A stretch of DNA of 64,000 bases from Roseibacterium elongatum DSM 19469 (GTDB taxonomy: Bacteria > Pseudomonadota > Alphaproteobacteria > Rhodobacterales > Rhodobacteraceae): positions 2,213,001 through 2,277,000 of the forward strand of contig NZ_CP004372.1 of assembly GCF_000590925.1 (NCBI RefSeq). The letters run 5' to 3'. The first letter of the stretch is position 1, and each line of letters starts with the position of its first letter. Positions 27,392-36,686 of this stretch are shown here, in pieces. Under the pieces are notes generated by a model, which was given only the letters and a program-made list of their open reading frames with translations, was not told the origin of the DNA and ran no database searches. The position numbers were made by a program, and so were the translations under genes.

Positions 27392-28746
27392 TGCGGCATC
27401 CCGGCGATGGGGGCGGGGTAGGGGATTGGCGGCAGGGCGTCAACGATCCGCGCGGCGAGCCTCTGCAGCGCCGCATCGGACCCCATCGGCCCCATCAGTT
27501 GCACGCCGACGGGCAAGCCATCGGCCATCCCGGCTGGAATTGCCAGCGCGGGCAGGCCGCAGACATTGGCGATGGCGGCGTTCGGGGCCATGGCTTCCAT
27601 CGCGGCCAGATGGGCATCGACATCTGTCGCGGTGAAGTCGAAATGCCCGATCTCGGGCGGCGGGCCGGACAGGATGGGCATGAGGATCGCGTCGCAGCGG
27701 TCGAACAGCGCCCATCCGAAATGGGACAGCTGCGCCACCTCTCGCGTCATGGCAAAGGCTTGCGTGCCGGTGATTGCCACGCCGCGCGCGCGGCATGCGG
27801 CGATGAGGGGCGAAACCTCGGCGTCGGGCACGCCGAGGGTGTCGAGCCACTCGGCCTGGCTGAGCGACAGGATGCGGCCCGCAAGCGCATGGCATTTCGC
27901 GCCGAGCGCATCGGGGGCGTTGATTTCCATCACTTCGCAGCCGGTTGCGGCGAACAGCTCGGCGGTGGCGCGGGCGGCGTCCTGGTCGGCGGTGCTGCAT
28001 CGTTGGGCCAGGGCAAGGGCGATGCGCGGGCGCCTGGGCAGTGGAAGTTCTGCGGCGTCGGCCGACACACCGCGCGCCTCGCTCGCGGTCAATTCATAGG
28101 CCGTGGCCACGTCGCGCAAGGAGCGCGCCAGCACGCCGTCGCCTGCTACGCCCATGAGGTTGTTGAAGAACCCCGGCCCCTGCGGCAGCGCCCCGCGCGA
28201 GGGTTTCAACCCCCACAGCCCGCAACAGGCGGCAGGCACGCGGATTGATCCCGCCGCGTCGGTGGCATGGGCCAGCGCGACGATGCCGCCCGCGACCGCC
28301 GCCGCCGCGCCGCCAGACGATCCGCCGGGTGTGCGGGTGGGGTCGAACGGGTTGCGCGCGGGCAGCACCTCGGGCGGTTCCGCCGACAGGGCAAAGCCGA
28401 ATTCCGGCACGGTGCTAAGGCCAAAGGGCAGGGCGCCCGCTGCGCGCAGGCGGGCGAAAAACGGGCTGTCCTCGTCCGGGTCGCTTAAACGCGACCGCAA
28501 GGCGGGCGACCCGGCGCAAGCCACAAGACCCTGCGTCGCCGCGCCCAGATCCTTGCCCAGCATGGGCACGCCGCAAAACGGGCCGGGCGCGGCGGCCATG
28601 CCCAACGCCACCTCGCGCGGCAGCAGGCGTGCGACAGAGCCGAGGCCCGATTGGGCCTCGGCGGCGTCATGGCTCGACGCCATGGCAGACCGGGCGGTAA
28701 TCCGCCCGGCCGCGATATGTCCGGCCAAAGCCGTGGCGTCGCTCAT
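27388..28746 (-). CDS. Amidase-signature family hydrolase
   Basis: The 452-residue protein has the full Ser-cisSer-Lys triad of the family: K65 (MLGKDLG), the Ser of GGSSGG (141-146) and S167 (AAGSIRVPA). It hydrolyses an amide in the cytoplasm. It is encoded between the periplasmic binding protein and the ATPase, so it probably acts on the transported compound or on a product of the cytosine-deaminase-like enzyme. Substrate unknown. Confidence 0.88.
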   Translation of the reverse strand: MSDATALAGHIAAGRITARSAMASSHDAAEAQSGLGSVARLLPREVALGMAAAPGPFCGVPMLGKDLGAATQGLVACAGSPALRSRLSDPDEDSPFFARLRAAGALPFGLSTVPEFGFALSAEPPEVLPARNPFDPTRTPGGSSGGAAAAVAGGIVALAHATDAAGSIRVPAACCGLWGLKPSRGALPQGPGFFNNLMGVAGDGVLARSLRDVATAYELTASEARGVSADAAELPLPRRPRIALALAQRCSTADQDAARATAELFAATGCEVMEINAPDALGAKCHALAGRILSLSQAEWLDTLGVPDAEVSPLIAACRARGVAITGTQAFAMTREVAQLSHFGWALFDRCDAILMPILSGPPPEIGHFDFTATDVDAHLAAMEAMAPNAAIANVCGLPALAIPAGMADGLPVGVQLMGPMGSDAALQRLAARIVDALPPIPYPAPIAGMPQ

Positions 28747-28756
28747 CGGGGGCTGG

Positions 28757-29740
28757 TCAGGCCGGTTCGCTGGCGTCGATCGGCACCTCGAATTCGCCCG
28801 ACTGGATCATGGCCTGCTTGGCCTCCATCGCCGGGACGGCCTCGGCCGGGACCATGTCGGCGACATAGATCAACTCGTTCCCGCCATATTGCATGAAGGA
28901 ATACTCGGTATAGTCGCGGCCGACCGGGTTGCCCGCCTGGATATCGGCGACGATGGCCTCGATGGTGGGGCCATAGTTCCAGATCGCGTTGGCAAAGACC
29001 GTTTCGGGGTAGCGCGGGGTATAGTCGATCAGGCTGCCGATGGCCTTGACGCCACGCGCCTGCGCGCCGTCGGCGGTGCCGATGCGTTCGCCGAACAGCA
29101 CATCCGCGCCCTGGTCGATCTGGGCGATGGCCATTTCCTGCGCGCGCGCCGGGTCGAACCACGCGCCGATGAAGCCGTTGAGGAACGTGGCATCGGGGTT
29201 CACCTCGGTCACACCCATGCGGAAGGCGTTGATCAGCAGGTTCACCTCGGGGATCGGGTAGCCCCCGACGGACCCGAAGGTGCCGGTTTCCGACATCGCG
29301 CCCGCCAGCATGCCGGCCAGATAGGCGGCCTCGTGGTTGCGGGTGCCGAAGACGCCGAAATTCTCGCCCTCCGCCGCCCCGGACGAGCCCATGAGGAAGG
29401 CCGTTTCCGGGTAGTCGGCGGCCACTTCGCGCGCCTCGCGCTCGACGGCATAGGCCTCGCCCCAGACCAGTTGCGCGCCACTTTCGGCATATTCGCGCAT
29501 CGCGCGGGGGTAGTCGGTGGCGGCGACCCCTTCGGAAAACTCGTACTCGATCAGGCCCGAGGCGGCGGCCTCTTGCATGGCCAGATGGATGCGGCTGTTC
29601 CACGCGTTTTCCACGGGGCTGGCATGCACGCCCGCAACGCGGATCGTGGTTTGCGCATTCGTGCGGCGGATATAGGCGGGCAGCGCCAGCGTGGCGGCGG
29701 CCCCCATCATCAGCGTGCGGCGGGTGGTTCTCAGGGACAT
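28757..29740 (-). CDS. BMP family periplasmic substrate-binding protein
   Basis: The 327-residue protein has a Tat-like signal (TTRRTLMMGAAATLALPAYI) followed by the PnrA/BMP fold: VAGVHASPVENAWNSRIH, the ADVLFGERIG strand and the hinge segments. It lacks a lipobox Cys, so it is a soluble periplasmic protein. PnrA-type proteins bind nucleosides; the residues that would fix the ligand cannot be judged from sequence alone. Confidence 0.9.
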   Translation of the reverse strand: MSLRTTRRTLMMGAAATLALPAYIRRTNAQTTIRVAGVHASPVENAWNSRIHLAMQEAAASGLIEYEFSEGVAATDYPRAMREYAESGAQLVWGEAYAVEREAREVAADYPETAFLMGSSGAAEGENFGVFGTRNHEAAYLAGMLAGAMSETGTFGSVGGYPIPEVNLLINAFRMGVTEVNPDATFLNGFIGAWFDPARAQEMAIAQIDQGADVLFGERIGTADGAQARGVKAIGSLIDYTPRYPETVFANAIWNYGPTIEAIVADIQAGNPVGRDYTEYSFMQYGGNELIYVADMVPAEAVPAMEAKQAMIQSGEFEVPIDASEPA

Positions 29741-29771
29741 GGCAGCATCCTTTCCTGTTGGGTTTGCTTGG

Positions 29772-31064
29772 TTATTTCTGTTCGGGCGGCGCGTAGTCGG
29801 CAGGGTCGAGCCGCATCGGGCGGTCGGGCAGCGACAGCGCGGCCACGCGCGGCGCGGTGCGGGCAAGGATGCGCCCGTGCTTGATGACGGCAAGGCGCGT
29901 GGCCTTGAGGCGCACGGCCTCGATCTTGTCGCGGGCCTGCAGCACGACCATGTTCGCCGGGCCGCCCACGCGCAGGGTCGGGTCGGGCAGGCCCATGGCC
30001 GCAGCGCCCCCAAGCGTGACGCTGTCGAACGCCCATCCCATCGCCTCGCGCGAGGTCATGGGCGCGGCATGGATGCCCATATGCGCGACCTCCAGCATGT
30101 CGGCCGAGCCCAGCGGATACCACGGGTCCATGGTGCAATCCTGCCCGAAGGCGACATTGACGCCCGCTGCGCGCAACTCGGCCACGCGGGTCAGGCCGCG
30201 CCGACGGGGGTAGGTGTCGGATCGGCCCTGCAGCGTGATGTTGATCAACGGGTTCGGCACCACGTTCATGCCTGATTCCGCGATCAGGGGGATCAGCTTG
30301 GACGCATAGTAATTGTCGTAGGAATGCATCGCGGTGACATGGCTGGCCACCACGCGATCCCCCAGCCCCAGGCGCGTCGCCTCGGCGGCCAAGGTTTCCA
30401 CGTGGCGCGACATCGGATCGTCGCTTTCGTCGCAATGCAGATCGATGCGCAAATCACGCTCGGCCGCGATCTGGCACAGGCGTTTCACCGACCGCGCGCC
30501 ATCCTCCATCGTGCGCTCGAAATGGGGGATGCCGCCCACCACGTCAACGCCCATGTCCAGCGCGCGCAACAGGTTCTCTTCGGCGCCCTCGGCGCGGAAC
30601 AAGCCGTCTTGCGGAAAAGCCACCAGTTGCAGGTCGATGTAGGGGGCGACCTGTTTGCGGACCTCCAGCAGGGCCTCGACGCCCACCAGCGGCGCGGTCG
30701 AGACATCGACATGGGACCGGATGGAAAGGAGCCCCTGCGCCACGGCCAGATCGCAGTATTTCAACGCGCGCGCGATCACGGCCTCGGGCGTCAGCAGCGG
30801 CTTCAACTCGCCCCAGAGCGCGATGCCTTCCAACAAGGTGCCCGAGACGTTCAGGCGAGGCAGCCCAAGGCTGAGCGTGGCATCCATGTGGAAATGCGGG
30901 TCGACAAAGGGCGGGGCCACAAGCCGCCCGCCCGCGTCGATCACCTCGGGGGCCTCGGCCGCGATATGCGGGGCGATATCGGCGATTCGATCGCCCTTGA
31001 TCCCGATATCGACCGTGCCCGCCCGGTCGGGCAGGCGGGCGCCCGTGATGATCAGATCCAGCAT
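29772..31064 (-). CDS. Cytosine deaminase-like amidohydrolase (CodA family)
   Basis: The 430-residue amidohydrolase has the metal HxH at 57-59 (DPHFHMD), LHCDESDD, SHVTAMHSYDNYYASKL and FGQDCTMDPWYPLG, the last two very like CodA. It would deaminate cytosine, creatinine or a related ring in the cytoplasm, giving uracil-type products and ammonia. It is first in the operon with the BMP transporter and amidase and is preceded by a RutR-like operator, which favours a pyrimidine substrate. Related enzymes act on isoguanine or other rings, so the exact substrate stays open. Confidence 0.82.
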   Translation of the reverse strand: MLDLIITGARLPDRAGTVDIGIKGDRIADIAPHIAAEAPEVIDAGGRLVAPPFVDPHFHMDATLSLGLPRLNVSGTLLEGIALWGELKPLLTPEAVIARALKYCDLAVAQGLLSIRSHVDVSTAPLVGVEALLEVRKQVAPYIDLQLVAFPQDGLFRAEGAEENLLRALDMGVDVVGGIPHFERTMEDGARSVKRLCQIAAERDLRIDLHCDESDDPMSRHVETLAAEATRLGLGDRVVASHVTAMHSYDNYYASKLIPLIAESGMNVVPNPLINITLQGRSDTYPRRRGLTRVAELRAAGVNVAFGQDCTMDPWYPLGSADMLEVAHMGIHAAPMTSREAMGWAFDSVTLGGAAAMGLPDPTLRVGGPANMVVLQARDKIEAVRLKATRLAVIKHGRILARTAPRVAALSLPDRPMRLDPADYAPPEQK

Positions 31065-31422
31065 ATCCCCCGGTCCCCTGTTTTTTGACCATACGGTAAA
31101 CTCAGCGTGAGCGGACCCCAAGCAAAATCGTGCCGGCGGCGGCCCGGCGCCGTCTTGACCGTTTTTTGTCACCGCCCGCCATGGGGCCTGCCGCTTTGCT
31201 ACGCAGATCGCGCATCGGCTGTCGGGCAGGCGGCCCGAAAAATCCACTCCGGCGGCGACGGAAACGGCAGGTGCCATCGTGAAAGGGGTTCATGCGGGGC
31301 GACGGGTCGCGTTTCGGGACCCGTGGATACGGCGTACCCGTCCGGGGAACGACCACCCCAGAGACAGACCCCGTCCGGACCGGGCGGGGCAAGACGATGT
31401 GGACTGGTTGAAAGGAAAGATC
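31065..31422. other. Divergent intergenic region, promoters only
   Basis: These 358 bases separate the codA-like operon (minus) from cytochrome b561 (plus). I see the RutR-like operator and promoter on the minus side, no credible gene, and a GAAAGGAAAG-type ribosome site ahead of 31423. Confidence 0.5.
31085..31125 (-). promoter_or_regulatory. RutR-like operator over a sigma-70-type promoter of the codA-like operon
   Basis: TTGACCATACGGTAAA (31085-31100) matches 12 of the 14 fixed positions of the RutR consensus TTGACCA-NN-TGGTCAA. On the minus strand a -35-like TTGCTT (31125-31120), a 17-base spacer and a -10-like AGTTTA (31102-31097) overlap it, with the start codon at 31064. RutR is the TetR-type regulator that senses uracil or thymine. 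The promoter assignment is by eye; no rutR gene is in the window. Confidence 0.5.
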
Positions 31423-31992
31423 ATGAGTTTCAAGGACACGCCCGCGCGGCTGAGCCACATGACCGTGGCGCTGCATTGGATTATCGCCATCGCTTTCATG
31501 GCGATGCTGGCCTTTGGCCTTTATCTCGAGGGGCTGCCGCGCGGGCCTGAAAAGGGCGCGTTGATGGGGCTGCACAAGTCGGTGGGCCTGATCATCCTGG
31601 GGCTGGCGGCGCTGCGCATTCTCTGGCGCTTGGCCAATGGCATGCCGCGCCCCGTGGGCCATGAGGGCAAGGGCGCGCGCCTGGTTGCGGGGGCGGTACA
31701 TGTCCTGCTGCTGATCGGGACGGTGATGATGCCGGTCTCGGGCATCCTGATGGCCGTGGCCAGCGGGTCGGGCCTGGATATCTTCGGCTGGGAACTAGTG
31801 GCGGCCACCCGCGGCACCGAGGGCTTTGTCGCGAACGAGGCCCTGGCCGCGCGCGCCGGCGGGATGCACGCGCTTGGCGGCTGGGTGATGATTGGCGCGG
31901 TCGGTCTGCATATCGCCGCGGCGATCAAGCACCACGCGGTATCGCGCGACGGCACCTTGCGCCGGATGATGGGCCGCACGGTCGGGGCCTGA
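31423..31992 (+). CDS. Cytochrome b561
   Basis: The 189-residue protein has four hydrophobic segments with the di-haem histidines in SHMTVALHWI (about 12-19), GLHKSVGL, the AVHVLLL segment and GLHIAAAIKHH. This is the bacterial b561 family, a membrane electron carrier between quinone and periplasmic acceptors or superoxide. ATG 31423 follows AAAGGAAAG; the open frame extends further upstream but only from here is the length normal. Confidence 0.9.
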   Translation: MSFKDTPARLSHMTVALHWIIAIAFMAMLAFGLYLEGLPRGPEKGALMGLHKSVGLIILGLAALRILWRLANGMPRPVGHEGKGARLVAGAVHVLLLIGTVMMPVSGILMAVASGSGLDIFGWELVAATRGTEGFVANEALAARAGGMHALGGWVMIGAVGLHIAAAIKHHAVSRDGTLRRMMGRTVGA

Positions 31993-32018
31993 CCCTCGGG
32001 TGCGGCCGAAACAGGGCA

Positions 32019-32042
32019 GGGCGGCTACCCGGCCGCCCTTTT
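32019..32042 (+). terminator. Terminator after cytochrome b561
   Basis: GGGCGGC (32019-32025) and GCCGCCC (32032-32038) pair, followed by TTTT. The T run is short, so this is a moderate terminator between two convergent genes. Confidence 0.6.
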
Positions 32043-32073
32043 GCCTGTGTGGTCACGGGTCCCGCTCAGGGCA

Positions 32074-32525
32074 TCATGCCGCGACCCAGTCGGGGTCCTT
32101 GGCGACGAGTTCGACGGTATTGCCGTCCGGATCGAAGGTGAACACCCCGCGCCAGCCGATCCAGTCGAAGGTTTCGACCGTGTAGTCGCGGCCGAGATGC
32201 TCGTACCAGGCGATGACGGCCTGCTGTTCCGACCACGGCACGGTCAGCGCGATATGATGCAGCGAGGATCCCGCGCCGGTCGCAGGCGGGGCCGCGCCCC
32301 CGCGCGTGCGTCCCGCGCCCTCGATATCGTGGCGAAACAGCGCCAGAACCGCCGTATGCCCGCCAACCCTTCGGCGATGCGGAAAAAGACGATCGGCTGC
32401 CCCTCGGGCTCGCGGATCGGCTCCAGCCCGACCACGTCGCGGTAGAATGCGACCATGGCCGGCATGTCGCGGCAGCGAATGGCGATCTCGCCCAGGGCGC
32501 GTACCTTGAAATTCCGTTTTGCCAT
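32074..32525 (-). CDS. VOC (glyoxalase/dioxygenase) family protein, one-base frameshift
   Basis: From ATG 32525 the frame reads LGEIAIRCRDMPAMVAFYRDVVGLEPI, a VOC start, to FFRIAEGLAG. A base is missing near 32358 (plus strand ATGCCC, expected ATGGCCC); restoring it gives GLAGHTAVLALFRHDIEGAG and a second half with LHHIALTVPWSE, FDWIGWRGVFTFDPDGNTVELVA to the stop at 32074. The span of 452 bases is one short of a multiple of three. The fold binds a divalent metal; the reaction is unknown. It shares a promoter side with the RND genes but not an obvious operon. Confidence 0.82.
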
Positions 32526-32553
32526 GTCGGTCCTCCGCCGTTGTCGTGACGGC

Positions 32554-35500
32554 TCAGGCCGCTGACGCCGTCCCTTCGGACGCGCGCGCCTTGCGTTCCG
32601 AGCGCGAGAAGAAGATGTCATAAAACACCGGGGCTGCAACCAGCGTCAGGATCGAGGCGAAGGCCAGGCCGCCCATGATCGTGACCGCCATCGAGACGAA
32701 GAACGCATCCCCCAACAGCGGCGCCATCCCCAGGATGGTCGTGCCCGCAGCCAGCAGGACCGGCCGCAAACGCGAGACCGACGCGCTGACGATGGCCTCG
32801 CGCAGGGGTTTGCCCGTGGCCCGTGTCAGGTCGATCTCCTCGACCAGGACGATGCCGTTCTTGATCAGCATCCCCGACAGGCTGAGCAGACCCAGAAGCG
32901 CGGTGAAGGAAAACGGCAAGCCCGTGCCCAGCAGGCCGATGGCCACGCCGTTGACCGCCATCGGCACCAGCAGCCAGATGATCAGCGGCTGGCGGATCGC
33001 GTTGAACAGCAGGACCGAGATCAGCACCATGATCAGCGCGGTGATCGGCAGTTGCGCGCCCAGACTGGCATTGGCGTCAGACGAGGCCTCGAACTCGCCG
33101 CCCCATTCCATCCGGTAGCCAAAGGGCAGCTCCATCGCCTCGACGGCGTCGCGGATCTGGGAATGCACCTCGGCGGCCGTGCGCTCGGGCGGGATCGAGG
33201 CGCCGACCGTGATGGTGGGCAGGCGATCCTGCCGGCGGATCAGGGTGTTCTGAGCCTCCACGCGGAACCCGTCCACGACCTGTTCCAGCGGCAAGAGCGT
33301 CTCTCCGTCCTGCGCGACGACGGTCTGGTCCAGCACGCCGACCCCGGCCTCGGGCGCGACGCGCAGGATGATCGGGATGGATCGTTCGCCCTCGCGATAG
33401 GTGCCCGCGGGCACGCCATCGGTGGCAAAGCGCACGATCTGGGCCACGTCATCGCGGCTGACACCGGCGGCCTGCGCGCGGTCGGTGGCATAGTTGGGGC
33501 GCAGCACCAGCTCCTGTTCGCGCCAGTCCACGCGCGGGGCCAGGATATCGTCCGAGGCGTTCTCCATCACCGAGATGGCCTGATCCGCCAGGTCGCGCAG
33601 CACTTGCGGGTCGCTGCCGGAAAACCGCACCTCGATCGGGCTGCTGCCGCCGGGGCCGAAGACCAGCCGCTCGGTCCGGAACTCGCCATCCGACAGGTTT
33701 TCCGCCGCGAAGGCCTCGAGCGCCGCGCGCAGGGGCGGGATCTGGTCCAGCGTCTGGGTGCGCACGATCAGATGGCCATAGGCCGGGTTGGGCCGTTCCG
33801 CGCTGTAGGTCAGCAGGAACCGCGTCGCGCCCTGACCGACGAAACTCGAAACATCGACCACCTCGTCGCGCTCGGCCAGAAAGCCTTCGACCATGGCCAT
33901 GCGCTCGGACGTCACGTCGATCGGGGTGCCCTGCCGCATCGTGTAATGCACGAAGAAGAGCGGCGTGTTCGAGTTGGGAAAGAACTGCTGCTTGACCTGG
34001 CCGAAGCCCACGTAACAGGCCGCCGTCACCGCGATCAGTGCGACAACCACCAGCCAGCGCACCCGCAAGGCCCCGCGCAACAACGCGCCATAGGCCCGGA
34101 ACACCATGCCGCCATAGGCGTCATCGGCATTCTCCTCGCCCTGCTTGAAGAAATAGTGCCCCAGAAGCGGCGTGACCGTGATGGCCAGAATCCACGACAG
34201 CAGCAGCGAGATGCCGATCACCGCAAACAGCGAGAACAGGAATTCGCCGGTCGAGTCGGGGCTGAGGCCGATCCCGGCGAAGGCCATGATGCCGATGACG
34301 GTCGCCCCCAGCAGGGGGATCTGCGTCTTGCCGGTGGCCTCGTCGGCGGCCTGGCGCGAGGTTCGGCCATGCGCCATGGCCACCTGCATCCCCTCGGCCA
34401 CGACGATGGCATTGTCCACCAGCATGCCCATCGCGATGATCAGCGCACCAAGCGAGATGCGCTCCATCTCGATGCTGAACAGCGCCATGAACAGAAGCGT
34501 GCCCACCACCGTCAGCAGCAGGGTCGTGCCGACAACGATCGCGGCGCGCGGCCCCATGAAGACGCCCAGAACCAGCACGACGATGCCCACCGACATGGCC
34601 AGGTTGATCAGGAACCCGGTCGAGGCCTCGTCCACCACCACATGTTGCTGGTAGATCGGCTGCAACTCCACGCCATAGGGGATTTCAGGGGCCAGTTCGG
34701 CCAGGCGCGCATCGACGCGGTTGCCCACATCGACGATGTTTTCATTGTCCAGCCCCGCCACCCCGAGGGTGAAGGCCTCGCTGCCGTTGAAACGCACGAT
34801 CAGGTCGGGGTTGTCCTGCCGCCCGCGACCGACCTGGGCGATGTCGAACAGGTTCAGCACCTCGCCGGCCACGCCGATGGACAGGCCGGCGATTTCGCTG
34901 ACACTGTCCGATCCCTCGGGCCGCTGGATCGTGGTGCGCGCGGTCTCGCCATCTATGGCGCCCGCATCGGCGACCGAATCCGCCTCGGCCAGCGCCTGGG
35001 CGATGATCTGCGGATCGACGCCCAGATGGGCGCTGATGGTCAGGTCCGGTTCGACGAAGATCGCCTCGTCGGGCAGCCCCGCCACCGCGACATCGGCCAC
35101 CCCGTCCACCACCAGCAGTTCGCGGCGCAGGAAGGTGGCCAGTTCGTGCCGCTCGGCATCGGTGAACCCGTCCGCGGTCACGGCGTAGAAAATGCCGTAC
35201 ACATCGCCGAACCCGTCATCGACCACCGGCGTGCCGGCCCCCTCGGGCAGGGCGCCCGAAACATTCTCGATCTCTTGCCGCAGGGCGGTCCAGATCTGTG
35301 GCAACTCCTCGCCCCGGATCGTGTCGTCCACTTCGACATCGATGCGCGACACGCCGGGCCGGTTGATCGAGGTGATCTGGCTGACCTCGCCCATGCTCTG
35401 GATCGCCGCCTCGAGCGTTTCGGACACCTCTTCGGCGACTTCCTCGGCGCTGGCGCCGGGGTATTGGGTTACGACGACCGCCTGTTTGATGGTAAAGGCG

Positions 35501-35613
35501 GGGTCTTCCAGCCGCCCCAGCGAGAGAAAGCCCCAGATTCCCCCGAACAGGCAAATCAGGATCACGATCCAGGTCAGGATCGGCTTGTCTATGGACGCGC
35601 GCGCGATGGTCAT
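32554..35613 (-). CDS. RND efflux pump inner membrane transporter
   Basis: The 1019-residue protein has the AcrB/HAE1 layout: a TM1 segment near 12-30, a large periplasmic loop, a TM block with GMLVDNAIVVAEGMQ (TM4, with the proton-relay Asp), a second loop and a second TM block ending in GGLAFASILTLVAAPVFYDIFF. It exports drugs, lipids or other amphiphiles with the adaptor encoded just upstream (12 bases). No outer membrane channel gene is nearby, so a shared TolC is likely. Confidence 0.94.
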   Translation of the reverse strand: MTIARASIDKPILTWIVILICLFGGIWGFLSLGRLEDPAFTIKQAVVVTQYPGASAEEVAEEVSETLEAAIQSMGEVSQITSINRPGVSRIDVEVDDTIRGEELPQIWTALRQEIENVSGALPEGAGTPVVDDGFGDVYGIFYAVTADGFTDAERHELATFLRRELLVVDGVADVAVAGLPDEAIFVEPDLTISAHLGVDPQIIAQALAEADSVADAGAIDGETARTTIQRPEGSDSVSEIAGLSIGVAGEVLNLFDIAQVGRGRQDNPDLIVRFNGSEAFTLGVAGLDNENIVDVGNRVDARLAELAPEIPYGVELQPIYQQHVVVDEASTGFLINLAMSVGIVVLVLGVFMGPRAAIVVGTTLLLTVVGTLLFMALFSIEMERISLGALIIAMGMLVDNAIVVAEGMQVAMAHGRTSRQAADEATGKTQIPLLGATVIGIMAFAGIGLSPDSTGEFLFSLFAVIGISLLLSWILAITVTPLLGHYFFKQGEENADDAYGGMVFRAYGALLRGALRVRWLVVVALIAVTAACYVGFGQVKQQFFPNSNTPLFFVHYTMRQGTPIDVTSERMAMVEGFLAERDEVVDVSSFVGQGATRFLLTYSAERPNPAYGHLIVRTQTLDQIPPLRAALEAFAAENLSDGEFRTERLVFGPGGSSPIEVRFSGSDPQVLRDLADQAISVMENASDDILAPRVDWREQELVLRPNYATDRAQAAGVSRDDVAQIVRFATDGVPAGTYREGERSIPIILRVAPEAGVGVLDQTVVAQDGETLLPLEQVVDGFRVEAQNTLIRRQDRLPTITVGASIPPERTAAEVHSQIRDAVEAMELPFGYRMEWGGEFEASSDANASLGAQLPITALIMVLISVLLFNAIRQPLIIWLLVPMAVNGVAIGLLGTGLPFSFTALLGLLSLSGMLIKNGIVLVEEIDLTRATGKPLREAIVSASVSRLRPVLLAAGTTILGMAPLLGDAFFVSMAVTIMGGLAFASILTLVAAPVFYDIFFSRSERKARASEGTASAA

Positions 35614-35624
35614 GGGCCCGCCCC

Positions 35625-36686
35625 TCAGTTCGCAAAGCCGGCAAAGCGGCGCACGGTTTCGCCATCACGCACCGCATGTGCGCCCGTGCTGACGATTTCG
35701 CTGCCCGCCTCGATCCCCGACAGGATTGCAAAGGCCCCGTCGCGCATCGGGGCGATCTCGACCTCGACCTGCCGGACGGTGCCCAGATCGGCCCCGGTGG
35801 GGGTGAATTGCATGACATAGGTGCGCCCGTCATTGCCGATGCGGATGGCGGCCGCGGGAACGATCAGTTGGCGCTCGGCCAAGGGCAGACGCGCCAGAAC
35901 GGTAACCGAGCCGCCCGGCAGCACCACGAGATCGTCGGGCCGCGGCATGCCCAGTGTCAGGCGATAGGTCTGGCCGACAGCCGATGCCTCGGCGTTGAAC
36001 TCGCGCAACCCCAGCGGATAGGTCCTGTCGCTGGCGGGAAAGCGGGCCATCAGCATCACGTTCTCGGCCTGCCCGGCGCGCTGAAACAGCACCTCGGGCA
36101 CGTCGATCTCGACGCGGATCTCGGACATGTCATGCAGGCGCACGACGGGTGTTCCGGCGCTGACGGTGGTGAAATTGGCGACGTTGCGGCTGGCCACCAG
36201 CGCATCGAACGGGGCGTGCAGCGTGGCGTTTTCCAGCGAATACTCGGCGTTGCGCAGGGCCACGCGGGCCAGGCCAAGCGCGGTCTCGGCATCCTCGCGC
36301 GCGACCTGCGACACCGAGCTGGTCAACTGTTCCAGGCGGGCAAGCTCGCGTTGGGCCTGATCGTAGTTCAGTTGCGCCTGCTCGAGGGCCAGTTCGAACG
36401 GTTCCAGATCGAGCTGCGCGATCATCGCGCCCTCGGCGATCTCGGCCCCTTCCTCGGCATCGAAGATCTCGATCTGCCCCGCGACCTGAAAGGCCAGATC
36501 GACCGTCTGGCGTGCGACCACCTGGCCGAAGAACTGTCGCGTGATCCCGTCGGCCCCGTCGCCGACCGTCATCAGGCGCACGGGCCGGATCGTGTCACCG
36601 GGCGCGTCGTCTTGCGCAGCCGCGGGACCCGAGATGGCGAGGGCCGAGATGAGACACATAAACAGGGAACGGCGGCGCAACGACAT
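35625..36686 (-). CDS. RND efflux periplasmic adaptor (membrane fusion protein)
   Basis: The 353-residue protein has a signal peptide (FMCLISALAISGPAAA), a lipoyl half-motif (GQVVARQTVDLAFQVAGQIE), an alpha hairpin of about 100-170 with heptad-like Leu/Gln/Ala, and the second lipoyl half (NATLHAPFDALVASRNV). It links the RND transporter to an outer membrane channel. GAGGAG precedes ATG 36686. It is first in the two-gene operon; a perfect inverted repeat at 36758-36779 is a likely operator. Confidence 0.92.
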   Translation of the reverse strand: MSLRRRSLFMCLISALAISGPAAAQDDAPGDTIRPVRLMTVGDGADGITRQFFGQVVARQTVDLAFQVAGQIEIFDAEEGAEIAEGAMIAQLDLEPFELALEQAQLNYDQAQRELARLEQLTSSVSQVAREDAETALGLARVALRNAEYSLENATLHAPFDALVASRNVANFTTVSAGTPVVRLHDMSEIRVEIDVPEVLFQRAGQAENVMLMARFPASDRTYPLGLREFNAEASAVGQTYRLTLGMPRPDDLVVLPGGSVTVLARLPLAERQLIVPAAAIRIGNDGRTYVMQFTPTGADLGTVRQVEVEIAPMRDGAFAILSGIEAGSEIVSTGAHAVRDGETVRRFAGFAN

